NCBI RefSeq assembly: GCF_043195105.1
Contig: NZ_JBAFWO010000005.1
Length of the DNA stretch: 64,000 nucleotides
Source: NCEH01 sp002257205
GTDB lineage: Bacteria > Pseudomonadota > Alphaproteobacteria > Rhizobiales > Xanthobacteraceae
Direction: 5' to 3' (one strand)
The position numbers and the translations under genes are program-made. The notes under the pieces were generated by a model that was given only the letters and a program-made list of their open reading frames with translations, did no database searches and was not told where the DNA came from. This document shows, one piece after another, positions 17,107-27,871 of this stretch (position 1 is the stretch's first letter; each line of letters starts with the position of its first letter).

Positions 17107-18033
17107 ATGCAGTCGATCCTCTCCATCAGCCATCTGTCGAAGACCTATGCGTCCGGCCACAGTGCCCTTAAGGACGTCTCCCTCGATATCCGGCGCGGCG
17201 AGATTTTCGCCCTGCTGGGTCCCAACGGTGCGGGCAAGACAACGCTCATCTCCATCGTCTGCGGCATCGTCAATCCGACCGGCGGCACAGTCACCGTGGA
17301 CGGCGCAGACATCATCAAGAATTATCGCGCCGCCCGCAGCCAGATCGGCCTTGTGCCGCAGGAACTCACCACCGACGCTTTCGAGAGCGTGTGGGGCACG
17401 GTGAGCTTCAGCCGCGGGCTGTTCGGCAAGAAGCCGAACCCGGCGCACATCGAAAAGGTGCTGCGGGACCTCTCGCTCTGGGACAAGAAGGACAGCAAGA
17501 TCATGACGCTGTCCGGCGGCATGAAGCGGCGCGTCCTGATTGCCAAGGCGCTGTCCCACGAGCCGCGCATCCTGTTCCTCGACGAGCCGACGGCGGGCGT
17601 GGACGTGGAACTGCGTCGCGACATGTGGCGGGTGATGCGCACGCTGCGCGAGTCCGGCGTCACCATCATCCTCACCACCCATTATCTGGAAGAGGCGGAG
17701 GAGATGGCGGACCGCATCGGCGTCATCCGCAAGGGCGAGCTGATCCTGGTGGAGGAGAAGCGCACGCTGATGCGCAAGCTTGGCAAGAAGCACCTCACCC
17801 TGCAGTTGGCGGCGCCGCTCGCAGCGATTCCGCCCTCCCTGTCCGCCCACCAACTGGCCCTCTCCGCCGACCGGACGGACCTGATCTACACCTACGAAAC
17901 CGACAGCGAGCGTTCCGGCATCGCCGACCTGCTGCGCGATCTCGCCCTCGCTGGCGTCGCCTTCAAGGATCTGCACACGGAGCAGAGTTCGCTTGAGGAT
18001 ATTTTCGTGAGCCTGATGAGAGACGCGCAATGA
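17107..18033 (+). CDS. ABC-2-type exporter ATP-binding protein
   Basis: 308 residues from the ATG at 17107. It has Walker A GPNGAGKTT, signature LSGGMKRRVLIAKAL and Walker B ILFLDEPTAGVDVELRRDMW, the DrrA/NodI/YadG-type exporter class. A C-terminal extension of about 80 residues after the ATPase core is typical for drug, polysaccharide or lipid exporters. The stop overlaps the next gene, the membrane partner, by 4 bp (ATGA). The cargo cannot be deduced. Confidence 0.92.
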   Translation: MQSILSISHLSKTYASGHSALKDVSLDIRRGEIFALLGPNGAGKTTLISIVCGIVNPTGGTVTVDGADIIKNYRAARSQIGLVPQELTTDAFESVWGTVSFSRGLFGKKPNPAHIEKVLRDLSLWDKKDSKIMTLSGGMKRRVLIAKALSHEPRILFLDEPTAGVDVELRRDMWRVMRTLRESGVTIILTTHYLEEAEEMADRIGVIRKGELILVEEKRTLMRKLGKKHLTLQLAAPLAAIPPSLSAHQLALSADRTDLIYTYETDSERSGIADLLRDLALAGVAFKDLHTEQSSLEDIFVSLMRDAQ

Positions 18034-18791
18034 ACATCCATGCCATCCGCGCGATCTACATCTTCGAGATGGCCCGCACCGGCCGGACCCTGCTGCAATC
18101 CATTATCTCGCCGGTGCTCTCCACCTCGCTTTATTTCGTGGTGTTCGGCTCGGCCATCGGCTCGCATATGGCTGAGATCGGCGGCGTCAGCTATGGCGCC
18201 TTCATCGTGCCGGGCCTGATCATGCTGGGCCTGCTGACGCAGAGCATCTCCAACGCCTCGTTCGGCATTTATTTCCCGCGCTTCGTCGGCACCATCTACG
18301 AATTGCTCTCGGCGCCGGTCTCGGCGGTGGAGATCGTCATCGCCTATGTGGGCGCGGCGGCCTCAAAATCCATCATCCTCGGGCTGATCACGCTCGGCAC
18401 GGCTTCGCTGTTCGTCGATCTGCACATCGTGCACCCGGTCTGGATGCTGTCCTTCCTGGTGCTGACGGCGGTGACCTTCTCGCTGTTTGGCTTCGTCATC
18501 GGCATCTGGGCCGATAATTTCGAGAAGCTGCAACTGGTGCCGCTGCTGATCATCACGCCGCTGACCTTTCTCGGCGGCAGCTTCTATTCCATCGACATGC
18601 TGCCGCCGTTCTGGCGCACGGTCACGTTGTTCAACCCGGTGGTCTATCTGGTGAGCGGGTTTCGCTGGAGCTTCTTCGGCATCTCCGACGTGGGCGTGGA
18701 GATCAGCCTGGCCATGACCTTGCTGTTTTTGTGCGTGTGCCTCGGCATCGTCATGTGGATGTTCAAGACCGGCTATCGCCTGAAGAGCTGA
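18030..18791 (+). CDS. ABC-2-type transporter permease
   Basis: 253 residues with six predicted membrane helices. It has the ABC-2 signature region GGSFYSIDMLPPFWRTVTLFNPVVY followed by LVSGFRWSFFG (shown here in two pieces), typical of YadH/NodJ-like exporters. It starts inside the stop of its ATPase partner, so the two are translationally coupled. Together they form a two-gene efflux or export pump in the inner membrane. Confidence 0.92.
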   Translation: MNIHAIRAIYIFEMARTGRTLLQSIISPVLSTSLYFVVFGSAIGSHMAEIGGVSYGAFIVPGLIMLGLLTQSISNASFGIYFPRFVGTIYELLSAPVSAVEIVIAYVGAAASKSIILGLITLGTASLFVDLHIVHPVWMLSFLVLTAVTFSLFGFVIGIWADNFEKLQLVPLLIITPLTFLGGSFYSIDMLPPFWRTVTLFNPVVYLVSGFRWSFFGISDVGVEISLAMTLLFLCVCLGIVMWMFKTGYRLKS

Positions 18792-18806
18792 TCCCGTCCC
18801 GCCGGC

Positions 18807-19673
18807 TCAGGCGGCGAGATCCGCCGGCGCCGCGGTGTCGCAGAAGCGGGCGAGGATGCCGGCGAGTGCGCGCGCGGTCTCGTCCGCCTGGGGGGCGAGG
18901 CACAAGGCCAGTTCGCCGGCGGCCACATCGGGCAGGCCCTCGGCCGCGCCGAGCATGCGGTGGGTCGCGGTGAGGCTGCGCCGTTCCAGCAGCGCGACGC
19001 CGAGGCCCCCCGCCAGGGCCGCCTGGAGGCCCATGAGGTTCGGGCTTTCATAGGCGATGCGCCAAGAGAGCCCTGCCGCCTCCAGGGCATGGACGGCGCG
19101 GTTGCGATAGATGCAGCCCTGCGGGAACGCCACCAGCGGCACCGGGTCGAGCGGCGGCATGGGATGGTCGGCGGCGGCGATCCACACCAGATGCTCCGGC
19201 CACACCGCCATTGCCTCCGCCGGGCCGGGCTCGCGCTTCAGCAAGGCGACGTCGAGATCGCCGCGGGCAAGGTCGGCCGCGAGGTCGCGCGACATGCCGC
19301 AGCGCACCGAAAGCCGCACATCCGGCCGCATCCGGGCGAAGGCTGCCACCGTGCGGGTCAGGGCGATGAGGGCGAAATCGTCGGGAATGCCGACCCGCAC
19401 CACGGCCTGGGGGGTGTCGTGCCGAAGCGCCGCCTTGGCCTCGATGCTCAGCGCCAGGATGCGCCGGGCATAGCCGATCAGCCGCTCGCCTTCTTCGGTC
19501 AGCCGCACCCCCCGGCCGGCGCGATGGAACAGCGCGCAGCCCGCCGCCTCCTCCAGCCGGCGGATCTGCTGGCTGACGGTGGACTGGGTGCGATGGACGC
19601 GTTCGCCGGCGCGGGTGAAGCCGCCGGCATCCACCACGCTGACGAAGGCCCGCAGCAGATCGAGATCCAGCAT
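18807..19673 (-). CDS. LysR-family transcriptional regulator
   Basis: 288 residues. The N-terminal helix-turn-helix reads GFTRAGERVHRTQSTVSQQ, typical of LysR proteins related to the YwbI/IciA-like group with MLDLDLLRAFVSVVDAGG at the start. The C-terminal effector domain is of normal length. It is divergent from the DMT transporter gene at 19808, across a 134-bp AT-richer gap containing CCATT-TTTC-AATGG (19719-19732), and so probably regulates that transporter. Confidence 0.9.
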   Translation of the reverse strand: MLDLDLLRAFVSVVDAGGFTRAGERVHRTQSTVSQQIRRLEEAAGCALFHRAGRGVRLTEEGERLIGYARRILALSIEAKAALRHDTPQAVVRVGIPDDFALIALTRTVAAFARMRPDVRLSVRCGMSRDLAADLARGDLDVALLKREPGPAEAMAVWPEHLVWIAAADHPMPPLDPVPLVAFPQGCIYRNRAVHALEAAGLSWRIAYESPNLMGLQAALAGGLGVALLERRSLTATHRMLGAAEGLPDVAAGELALCLAPQADETARALAGILARFCDTAAPADLAA

Positions 19674-19807
19674 GGTCGGTCATTCATTCGATTTTCAACT
19701 ATTAAAGATCATGACATTCCATTTTTCAATGGTGGCGCGGAGCGTTAACAAGGCCGGGCCGCGCGGCTTCCGCCGCGCCCCTATTCGACGACCCGAAGAT
19801 CGCCGCC

Positions 19808-20740
19808 ATGAAACAGACCGCAGCGCCGACCGCCGCTCCGACCGCCGCGCCCGTTGCCACCCCTCGCCCTGCCGGTACCGCGCCGGCCGCCGCGACGCCG
19901 GCGCTGGTGGCCTTGTTCTGCGTGCTGTGGAGCTCGGCCTTTGTCTCGGCGAAGATCGCGGTGGTGGATTGCCCGCCGCTGCTGCTGCTGTCCGTCCGGT
20001 TCCTGCTGGCGGGAGCGATCCTGCTCGCCGGCTGCGCGCTCACCGGTCGGCTGAAGCCGATCTCGCGCCGGGAACTCGCAATGCTCGCGGTCTCGGGCGT
20101 GCTGAACAATGCGGTCTATCTGGGCTTCAGCTTCGTCGGCATGGTCAGCGTTTCCTCAGGCTTCGCCGCCGTGATCATCAGCGCAAACCCATTGCTGGTG
20201 GCGTTTCTCGCCGGGCCGGTGCTGGGCGAGCATCTCACCCGGCGCAAGCTGCTGGGGCTGGTGCTCGGCCTGCTCGGCGTCGCCATCGTGCTGCGCTCGC
20301 GCATCGCCGGCGGGCATGAGGACGTGGTGGGCACGCTGTTCATCCTGGCGGCGCTGGTGGCGCTCTCGGCGGGAACGCTGGTCTACAAGCGGGTGCGCAC
20401 CTCCGCCGATCTGTTCATGGCGAGCGGGGTGCAGAGCCTGGCTGGCGGGCTCGCGCTGCTGCCGCTGGCGCTGGCCACCGAGAGCATAAGCGCGGTGAAT
20501 CTCACCCCCGCACTCGCGGGATCCTTCGTCTACATGGTGCTGGCCGTCTCTATCGGCGGCTACAGCCTGTGGTATTTCATCCTCGGCCGCGCCAGCGCCA
20601 CCGAGGCGAGCGCGCTGCATTTCCTCATGCCGCCGCTGGGACTGCTGTTCGGCTGGCTGCTGCTGGGCGAGCATGTGCCTTTGCTGGATCTCGCCGGCAT
20701 CGTGCCGATCGCGCTCGGCATCCGCCTCGTCACGCGGTGA
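19808..20740 (+). CDS. EamA/DMT-family inner-membrane transporter
   Basis: 310 residues, ten predicted membrane helices in two EamA repeats. The N-terminal 35 residues are unusually rich in Ala, Thr and Pro and probably cytosolic. DMT (drug/metabolite transporter) members export amino acids or other metabolites. The last 11 bp overlap the converging RluA gene. The LysR gene divergent from it is the likely regulator. Substrate not recognisable. Confidence 0.88.
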   Translation: MKQTAAPTAAPTAAPVATPRPAGTAPAAATPALVALFCVLWSSAFVSAKIAVVDCPPLLLLSVRFLLAGAILLAGCALTGRLKPISRRELAMLAVSGVLNNAVYLGFSFVGMVSVSSGFAAVIISANPLLVAFLAGPVLGEHLTRRKLLGLVLGLLGVAIVLRSRIAGGHEDVVGTLFILAALVALSAGTLVYKRVRTSADLFMASGVQSLAGGLALLPLALATESISAVNLTPALAGSFVYMVLAVSIGGYSLWYFILGRASATEASALHFLMPPLGLLFGWLLLGEHVPLLDLAGIVPIALGIRLVTR

Positions 20741-21497
20741 GGGGGAAGGCGGCATCCGCCGCCGCGCCGATCGCCTCGGCGTCCAGGCCCAGGGCCGCAA
20801 GCGTTGCGGCCATATGGGCCGGGAGCGGGGCGCTGACATCCAGCGCCGGCCCGTTCTTCGCCACCTGAAGCACGATGCGGCGCGAATGCAAATGCAGCAT
20901 CGGCCCGCCCGGCAGGCGCGAGGCGCCGCCATAAATGGCATCGCCCAGGATCGGGAAGCCCAGATGGGAGAGATGGGCCCGCAATTGGTGGGTGCGCCCG
21001 GTCACCGGCGACAAAGCCAGCACGCTCAAGCCCTCGCCGCGATGGAGCACGCGCCAATCGGTGACGGACTCGAGCGCGCCGGGCGAGCCCTTCGGCACCG
21101 CCTGCATCCACCAGCCGCGATGGGGCGAGCGCTTGGCCAAGGGCTGATCGATGCGGCCGGAATCTTCGTCGGGCGCGCCCTTGGTGAGCGCCACATAGGT
21201 CTTGTGCGCCTGCCCGGTGGCGAACAATTTATTCAGCTGCGCCAGCGCCTTGGCGTGACGGCCGAGGACCAGGCAGCCGGACGTGTCCTTGTCCAGCCGG
21301 TGCGCCAGTTCGGGCGCGCGCGGCAGGCCGAAGCGCAGGCCGTTCAGATGATCGTGCAGGGTTTCCCCGCCCTTGGGGCCGGGATGCACCGGCAGGCCCG
21401 CCGGCTTGTCCAGCACCAGAACCATGCCGTCGCGATGCAGCACGCGGGCCGCGAGGGGGGATTGGGTTTCCAAGGGAACGGCGGGCGCGGCATTCAT
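20730..21497 (-). CDS. RluA-family pseudouridine synthase
   Basis: 255 residues from the ATG at 21497; an earlier start at 21539 is possible. The catalytic motif HRLDKDTSG (66-74) contains the nucleophilic aspartate Asp69. No S4 RNA-binding domain precedes the catalytic domain, so it belongs to the RluA/TruC-like branch, isomerising uridine to pseudouridine in rRNA or tRNA. GRTHQLRAHL near residue 165 is the second conserved motif. The exact RNA target is not evident. Confidence 0.9.
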   Translation of the reverse strand: MNAAPAVPLETQSPLAARVLHRDGMVLVLDKPAGLPVHPGPKGGETLHDHLNGLRFGLPRAPELAHRLDKDTSGCLVLGRHAKALAQLNKLFATGQAHKTYVALTKGAPDEDSGRIDQPLAKRSPHRGWWMQAVPKGSPGALESVTDWRVLHRGEGLSVLALSPVTGRTHQLRAHLSHLGFPILGDAIYGGASRLPGGPMLHLHSRRIVLQVAKNGPALDVSAPLPAHMAATLAALGLDAEAIGAAADAAFPLTA

Positions 21498-21696
21498 CGG
21501 CGGTGTTTTCGGGCTGGATGCGATGCGCCCGCATAGCATGATTTTGCCCGCGCGGGCGCCCTGGCCCCGGCGACCTTGCCGCGCCGCAGTAAAAACCCGC
21601 GCGATTCAAACCTGTTAGCTGTTGCGCGGTGTCATGACGGCGCGACGCAGGCATGCCAAGGTCGGCCATTCGCGTCTGAGGAGAGGAGCTTCGGTC

Positions 21697-22215
21697 ATGG
21701 CCCATACGAGAAAGAACGAACGCCGGGTGCTGTCGGACGGCGAACTGGAGTTCGTCGACAAGGCCCGCCATCCCGCCCTTGCCGAGATGGCCCACGCCGA
21801 TCTTCACGCCCTTATCGGCCATCTGCGGGAGCGGCGGGACCGGGCGCAGACCATCGCCAACAGCCAGCGCCGGGCCTTGCGCGGCAAGGGGCCGGGCGAT
21901 GTGCGCTACGACAAGGCCGATCTCGGCAATCGCCAGAAGGCCTCGGTGCTCACCGACGCGCTCACCCGCGCCCGCCGCGAAATGACCCGCCGCACTGAAA
22001 AGGCGGCCCGCGAAGAGCTGATGGCCAATGCCCGCCACGCCTTGGCGCTGAAGCAGGCGGCCGGCGGGGCGCACCATCCCGACGGCGGCCCCACCGCCAA
22101 CGAAGGCATGCGCGCCAAATCCCGCAAGCGGGTGGAGTCGCTCGCCCGCCCGGCGGAAGCTGGACGCGTGACCAAGTTTGTCGCCACCGCCCAGGCGAAA
22201 AAGGACAATCGCTGA
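21697..22215 (+). CDS. Conserved hypothetical charged cytosolic protein
   Basis: 172 residues from the ATG at 21697, preceded by GAGGAGAGGAG. Not firmly recognised. It is rich in Arg, Lys, Glu and Ala and predicted to be mostly helical, with no signal peptide or membrane segment. The central part contains KASVLTDALTRARREMTRR, followed by an alanine/lysine-rich tail that is likely disordered. Codon use matches the neighbours, and the strong ribosome-binding site supports real expression. The composition suggests a nucleic-acid-associated protein, but that is speculation. Confidence 0.75.
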   Translation: MAHTRKNERRVLSDGELEFVDKARHPALAEMAHADLHALIGHLRERRDRAQTIANSQRRALRGKGPGDVRYDKADLGNRQKASVLTDALTRARREMTRRTEKAAREELMANARHALALKQAAGGAHHPDGGPTANEGMRAKSRKRVESLARPAEAGRVTKFVATAQAKKDNR

Positions 22216-22282
22216 GGCGCGACTGCGCTCTGCCGGGCTTCGGGTCGGGCGGAGCGCGCAAATGCACGCTTTGCGCTCAAAA

Positions 22283-22298
22283 TGTTTCACGTGAAACA
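22283..22298. other. Perfect parS ParB-binding site
   Basis: TGTTTCACGTGAAACA matches the 16-bp bacterial parS consensus exactly. It lies in the 426-bp gap between the hypothetical gene (ends 22215) and zur (22642). In most bacteria chromosomal parS sites cluster in the origin-proximal domain, where ParB spreads and recruits SMC. Another near-perfect site lies 15.2 kb away at 7111. Confidence 0.93.
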
Positions 22299-22545
22299 TG
22301 GGCTTGGCACGGACGAACAGCGGTTTCGTGCGGCTTTGACGTGCCCTGTCGGCCGATGACATCGCCTTTTCGGGCGAAGGTTCGGCGATGAATTTCGGCA
22401 ACCGGCCGGACTTCCGCATTTGACGGCCGCGGCCATGGAAAAGCGGGCCGGGCATTGCTACATTGTTTCATCAGATGCCGCCCCGAAGGCTCATCCGCCT
22501 GTAGCCCGGCTTCGACGCGGACCGCCGAAGCCACGATCCTGGTCG

Positions 22546-22605
22546 AGCCACCACGTCGAAAGCCGCCAAGTCGCCAGCCACCAAGTCGCCAGCCACCAGG
22601 TCGCG
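22546..22605. repeat. Four tandem 15-bp repeats next to parS and upstream of zur
   Basis: Units at 22546, 22561, 22576 and 22591 share the pattern AGCCACCAAGTCGCC with one to three changes each; a decayed fifth copy follows. The array ends 36 bp before the zur start. It might bind a regulator, be a slippage-prone array affecting zur expression, or be neutral. The rest of this gap shows no gene. Confidence 0.8.
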
Positions 22606-22641
22606 AGCTAGCCCATCGCAAGTCACCCGTTCGAGATCCAG

Positions 22642-23124
22642 ATGCCCGGTTCCGCCGCCTCCCCGCCCGATCACCACGACCACGCCGCCTGCGTCTCGGG
22701 CGCGATGGCGCGGATCGAGCATTTGTGCACGCAGAAGGGCATGCGCCTCACGCCCCTGCGCCGGCGGGTGATGGAGGCGCTGGCGCAGAGCCATGTGCCG
22801 CTCGGCGCCTATGAATTGGTGGACCGGCTCGGAGCTGCGGGCGAGCGGCCGCCGCCCATGTCGGTCTATCGGGTGCTGGATTTCCTGGTGACCGAGGGGC
22901 TCGCCCATCGCATCGAGAGCCGCAACGCGTTCCTCGCCTGCGGCCATGCGCACGACAAGGACGAGGTGGTCGTCTTCCTCATCTGCGAGCAATGCGGCGA
23001 CACCCGCGAGGTGCGCTCCCATGCGGTGGGGCGCGATCTTTCCTGGGCGGCGCGCGCGGAAGGGTTCGAGCCGCGCCAGCGGGTGCTGGAGATCGCCGGC
23101 CGCTGCGCAAATTGCCGCGAGTGA
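22642..23124 (+). CDS. zur: Fur-family regulator, probably zinc-responsive Zur
   Basis: 160 residues; an internal ATG at 22705 (MARIEHLCTQ) is an alternative start. The winged helix contains GMRLTPLRRRVMEAL and SVYRVLDFLVTEGLAHRI. Structural zinc ligands are Cys115/Cys118 (ICEQC) and Cys155/Cys158 (CANC); the sensory site probably includes Cys100, His102 and His104 in LACGHAH. The latter CGHAH pattern is typical of Zur rather than Fur. Zur represses zinc uptake when zinc is plentiful; the zinc-type importer at 61169-63941 is the obvious candidate target. Confidence 0.87.
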   Translation: MPGSAASPPDHHDHAACVSGAMARIEHLCTQKGMRLTPLRRRVMEALAQSHVPLGAYELVDRLGAAGERPPPMSVYRVLDFLVTEGLAHRIESRNAFLACGHAHDKDEVVVFLICEQCGDTREVRSHAVGRDLSWAARAEGFEPRQRVLEIAGRCANCRE

Positions 23125-23172
23125 GGATGCGCCCCAAGCGCGAAACATTGACGCTCGCCCGCGCGCGGCCTA

Positions 23173-23208
23173 CCTCCTAGCCAGATCGCGCCTCCCAGCC
23201 AGATCGCG
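23173..23208. repeat. Two tandem 18-bp repeats upstream of ispG
   Basis: CCTCCTAGCCAGATCGCG and CCTCCCAGCCAGATCGCG are adjacent direct copies with one mismatch, 25 bp before the ispG start. Their origin is probably slippage; a binding-site role is possible. Confidence 0.75.
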
Positions 23209-23233
23209 CCGCCGCCCATCACAGGACGCTCCC

Positions 23234-24529
<1,296 letters not shown>

Positions 24530-24577
24530 CTCTATAGCCGATCGACATTCATGGCTTGGCGCTGTTCAGGAGAGAAA

Positions 24578-24687
24578 CGTCATGCACGGGCTTGTCCCGT
24601 GCATCCACGCGGCACCGCTGGAGCTGGCTTTCCAAGGCCGGTGCGGTCGGCGCCGCGTGGATGGCCGGGACAGGCCCGGCCATGACG
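24578..24687. repeat. 110-bp element with long imperfect terminal inverted repeats
   Basis: Left arm 24578-24613 and right arm 24652-24687 are inverted copies over 36 bp with a handful of mismatches; each arm itself contains a hairpin (GCACGGGCTTGTCCCGTGC; GGCCGGGACAGGCCCGGCC). The element fills the gap between ispG and the YceI gene and has no coding capacity. It resembles mobile palindromic intergenic elements of alphaproteobacteria. The remaining bases of 24530-24895 show no gene. Confidence 0.75.
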
Positions 24688-24895
24688 ACCGGTGAAAGAA
24701 AGACAATCGCACGCACCCAACGTCGGGCGCCTCGACGATGCGCCACGCCGCTGAATGTCGATCGGTCCTAGCGCTCGTCTCAGGCCCGCCGCAGGCGCCT
24801 CACGCAGGCTTCACTTGAACCTTCTCCTGACGCTGCGTAGCGTCGCCTTTTCCTGGCGCGGGCCGGAAGCCCGCGCCCCCACGGGATGTTTCCGC

Positions 24896-25549
24896 ATGAC
24901 ATTCGCGCGCCGCTCCGCCGCCGTCCTCAGCGCTGCCACCCTTTCCGCCGTCGTCCTCGGCGTCGCTTTGCTCGCGCTGCCCGCGCGCGCCCAGAATGCC
25001 GGCACCAGCGATGCCGGCACCAGCGATCCCGGCGCGGTGAAGGCCGGCACCTATGTGCTGGACCCCGGCCATAGCCGCGTGAGCTGGAGCGTGACGCATC
25101 TCGGCTTTTCCACCTACACCGGCCTTCTCCCCGCCGCAGAGGGCACGCTGGTGCTCGACCCCGCCGCGCCGGAAAAGAGCACGCTCACCGTGACCCTGCA
25201 CACCGGCAAGGTCGGCACGCTCGACCCGGCGCTGGACCAGCATCTGAAGAGCGCGGAATTCTTCAATGTGGAGAAATTCCCTACCGCCACCTTCAAGGCG
25301 ACGCAGATCGTGGCGAGCGGCAAGAGCGCGAAGATCACCGGCGATCTCACCCTGCTCGGCGTGACCAAGCCCATCACGCTGGATGCCACCTTCAACAAGG
25401 CCGGCACCAATCCTCTGGACAAGACCTATTCGCTTGGCTTCGACGCGAAAGCGGTCATCAAGCGCTCGGATTTCGGCATGAAGACCTATGTGCCGGCGGT
25501 GAGCGACGAGGTGACCTTGCAGATCGAGACCGAGCTGAAGGCGAAATAG
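24896..25549 (+). CDS. YceI-family periplasmic lipid-binding-like protein
   Basis: 217 residues from the ATG at 24896; longer starts read through non-conserved sequence. A signal peptide (AVVLGVALLALPARA) is followed by a low-complexity stretch with two GTSD repeats encoded by a 15-bp tandem duplication. The YceI lipocalin-like barrel then begins at GTYVLDPGHSRVSWSVTHLG and ends with EVTLQIETELKA. YceI proteins bind isoprenoid chains such as polyprenyl quinones or pigments. Its position after ispG is suggestive, but the palindromic element separates the two. Confidence 0.92.
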   Translation: MTFARRSAAVLSAATLSAVVLGVALLALPARAQNAGTSDAGTSDPGAVKAGTYVLDPGHSRVSWSVTHLGFSTYTGLLPAAEGTLVLDPAAPEKSTLTVTLHTGKVGTLDPALDQHLKSAEFFNVEKFPTATFKATQIVASGKSAKITGDLTLLGVTKPITLDATFNKAGTNPLDKTYSLGFDAKAVIKRSDFGMKTYVPAVSDEVTLQIETELKAK

Positions 25550-25562
25550 CCGTCGTGGGGGC

Positions 25563-26810
25563 TCACCCCACCGCCCGTCGATCCTCGATGGTCTTCGCAT
25601 CCGCCGGCAAGGTTCCCGGCGCGAGCAAAACGAGGCGGCCGCGCAGCTTGGTGGAGGCGCGCAGATCCTCCAGCACCGCATCCTGGGAGAGCGCGGCGGC
25701 GTCCGCCACCTCCACTTCCAGCAGCATGTCGTCATTGTCGCCGGCGCGGTCCACCACCAGGCGGGCTTTCGCGATGGCGGGATGCTTCTTCACCGCCGCG
25801 CTCACCTGCACGGGGTGCACGAACATGCCGCGGATCTTGGTCACCTGATCCGCGCGCCCGAGCCAGCCGCGCAGGCGGGTGTTGGTGCGCCCGCACGGGC
25901 TGATGCCGGGCAGCACGGCGGAAAGATCCCCGGTGGCGAAGCGGATGAGGGGATAATCGCTCTCCAGCAGCGTCACCACCACTTCGCCCACTTCGCCCGC
26001 GCTCTCCACCGGGTCGCCCGTACCGGGGCGCAGGATTTCGATGATCAGGTCCTCGTCGGCGATCAGGCCTTCTTCCGCCTCGCTCTCATAGGCGACGAGG
26101 CCGAGGTCGGCGGTGCCGTAGCATTGCAACGCGGCAATCCCGGCGGCCTTCATCTCCGCCCGCTGGCTGGGCAGAAAGGCTTCGCCCGAGACCAGCGCTT
26201 TCTTCAGCGAGGAAATGTCGATGCCCTGCTCGCGCGCCTTGTCCACCAGGATCTTCAGGAAGGAAGGCGTGCCGCCATAGCCATTGGGGCGGATGTCGGC
26301 GATGGCGCGCAATTGCAGGTCGGTCTGCCCGACCCCGCCGGGCACCACCGCGCAGCCGAGCGCATGGGCGCCGCTCTCCACCATCGAGCCGGCGGGGGTG
26401 AGATGATAGGAAAAGCAATTGTGCACGATCTCGCCCGCCCGGAATCCGGCGGCGAACAAGGCGCGGGCGAACCGCCAGTAATCGGAGCGTCGGCCCTCGG
26501 GATCATAGATCGGCCCCGGCGACATGAAGATGCGCGCCATCTGTCCCGGTGCCGCGCCGTTGAGCCCGCCGAACGGCAGGCTTTTCGGCTGGATCTCCAG
26601 CAGGTCGGACTTGCGCGTGACGGGCAATCGGGCGAGCGCGGCGCGGCTGGTGACGGCGTTTGCGTCCACATCCTTCAGCAGGGTGCCGAAATAGGCCGAG
26701 CGAGCCTTGGCGGTGGCCACCTGCGCGGCCAGCGCCTCCATGAGGGCGGCCTCGCGCACGTGGGGGGCGCGGGTTTCGGCGGCGTCGTAATGGCGGCTGC
26801 GGTCGTTCAT
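25563..26810 (-). CDS. Phenylacetate-CoA ligase-like AMP-binding protein
   Basis: 415 residues resembling PaaK-type adenylate-forming ligases. Recognisable are NGYGGTPSFLKILVDKA, the adenine region LQCYGTADLGLVAYE, and the hinge/C-terminal domain starting LGRADQVTKIRGMFVHP. The expected serine/glycine-rich loop (SSGTTG in PaaK) reads FMSPGPIYDPEG here, so ATP binding may be altered or the family may use a variant motif. It ends the third Liv operon, consistent with CoA activation of an imported aromatic or related acid. A repeat pair separates it from livF. Confidence 0.82.
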   Translation of the reverse strand: MNDRSRHYDAAETRAPHVREAALMEALAAQVATAKARSAYFGTLLKDVDANAVTSRAALARLPVTRKSDLLEIQPKSLPFGGLNGAAPGQMARIFMSPGPIYDPEGRRSDYWRFARALFAAGFRAGEIVHNCFSYHLTPAGSMVESGAHALGCAVVPGGVGQTDLQLRAIADIRPNGYGGTPSFLKILVDKAREQGIDISSLKKALVSGEAFLPSQRAEMKAAGIAALQCYGTADLGLVAYESEAEEGLIADEDLIIEILRPGTGDPVESAGEVGEVVVTLLESDYPLIRFATGDLSAVLPGISPCGRTNTRLRGWLGRADQVTKIRGMFVHPVQVSAAVKKHPAIAKARLVVDRAGDNDDMLLEVEVADAAALSQDAVLEDLRASTKLRGRLVLLAPGTLPADAKTIEDRRAVG

Positions 26811-26835
26811 GTCTTGCTCCCTTGCCGCTGCGCGG

Positions 26836-26998
26836 CCCCCTCCCCAACCCTCCCCCGCACGCGGGAGAGGGGGCTTGCCGCGCGCGCAGGTTGAAAGCCC
26901 TCTCCCGCCCGAATTCGGCTGTAGCCGACTTCGGCACGGTCAGGTGCCGAAGTCGGAAACATCCGCCTTCGGTTCGGGGGAGGGTTGGGAGGGGGCAC
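26836..26998. repeat. Inverted repeat pair with an inner 13-bp hairpin, inside Liv operon 3
   Basis: A GC-rich unit at 26836-26873 and an inverted, interrupted unit ending at 26998 surround a perfect hairpin: CCGACTTCGGCAC (26925-26937) and GTGCCGAAGTCGG (26944-26956) with a 6-base loop. The element lies between livF and the ligase gene of one operon and probably affects expression of the distal gene. Confidence 0.75.
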
Positions 26999-27012
26999 GG
27001 CCGGGACCGGCC

Positions 27013-27852
<840 letters not shown>

Positions 27853-27871
27853 GGCGTGATCCTGGGCGCGA

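Noticed and set aside
7111..22298. Region between the parS sites as an integrated plasmid or island
   Set aside because: Gene content is ordinary chromosomal metabolism with uniform base composition; no integrase, rep gene, tRNA or flanking direct repeats were seen.
22546..22605. Tandem repeats read as a CRISPR array
   Set aside because: The units are adjacent 15-mers with no spacers, and no cas genes are present.
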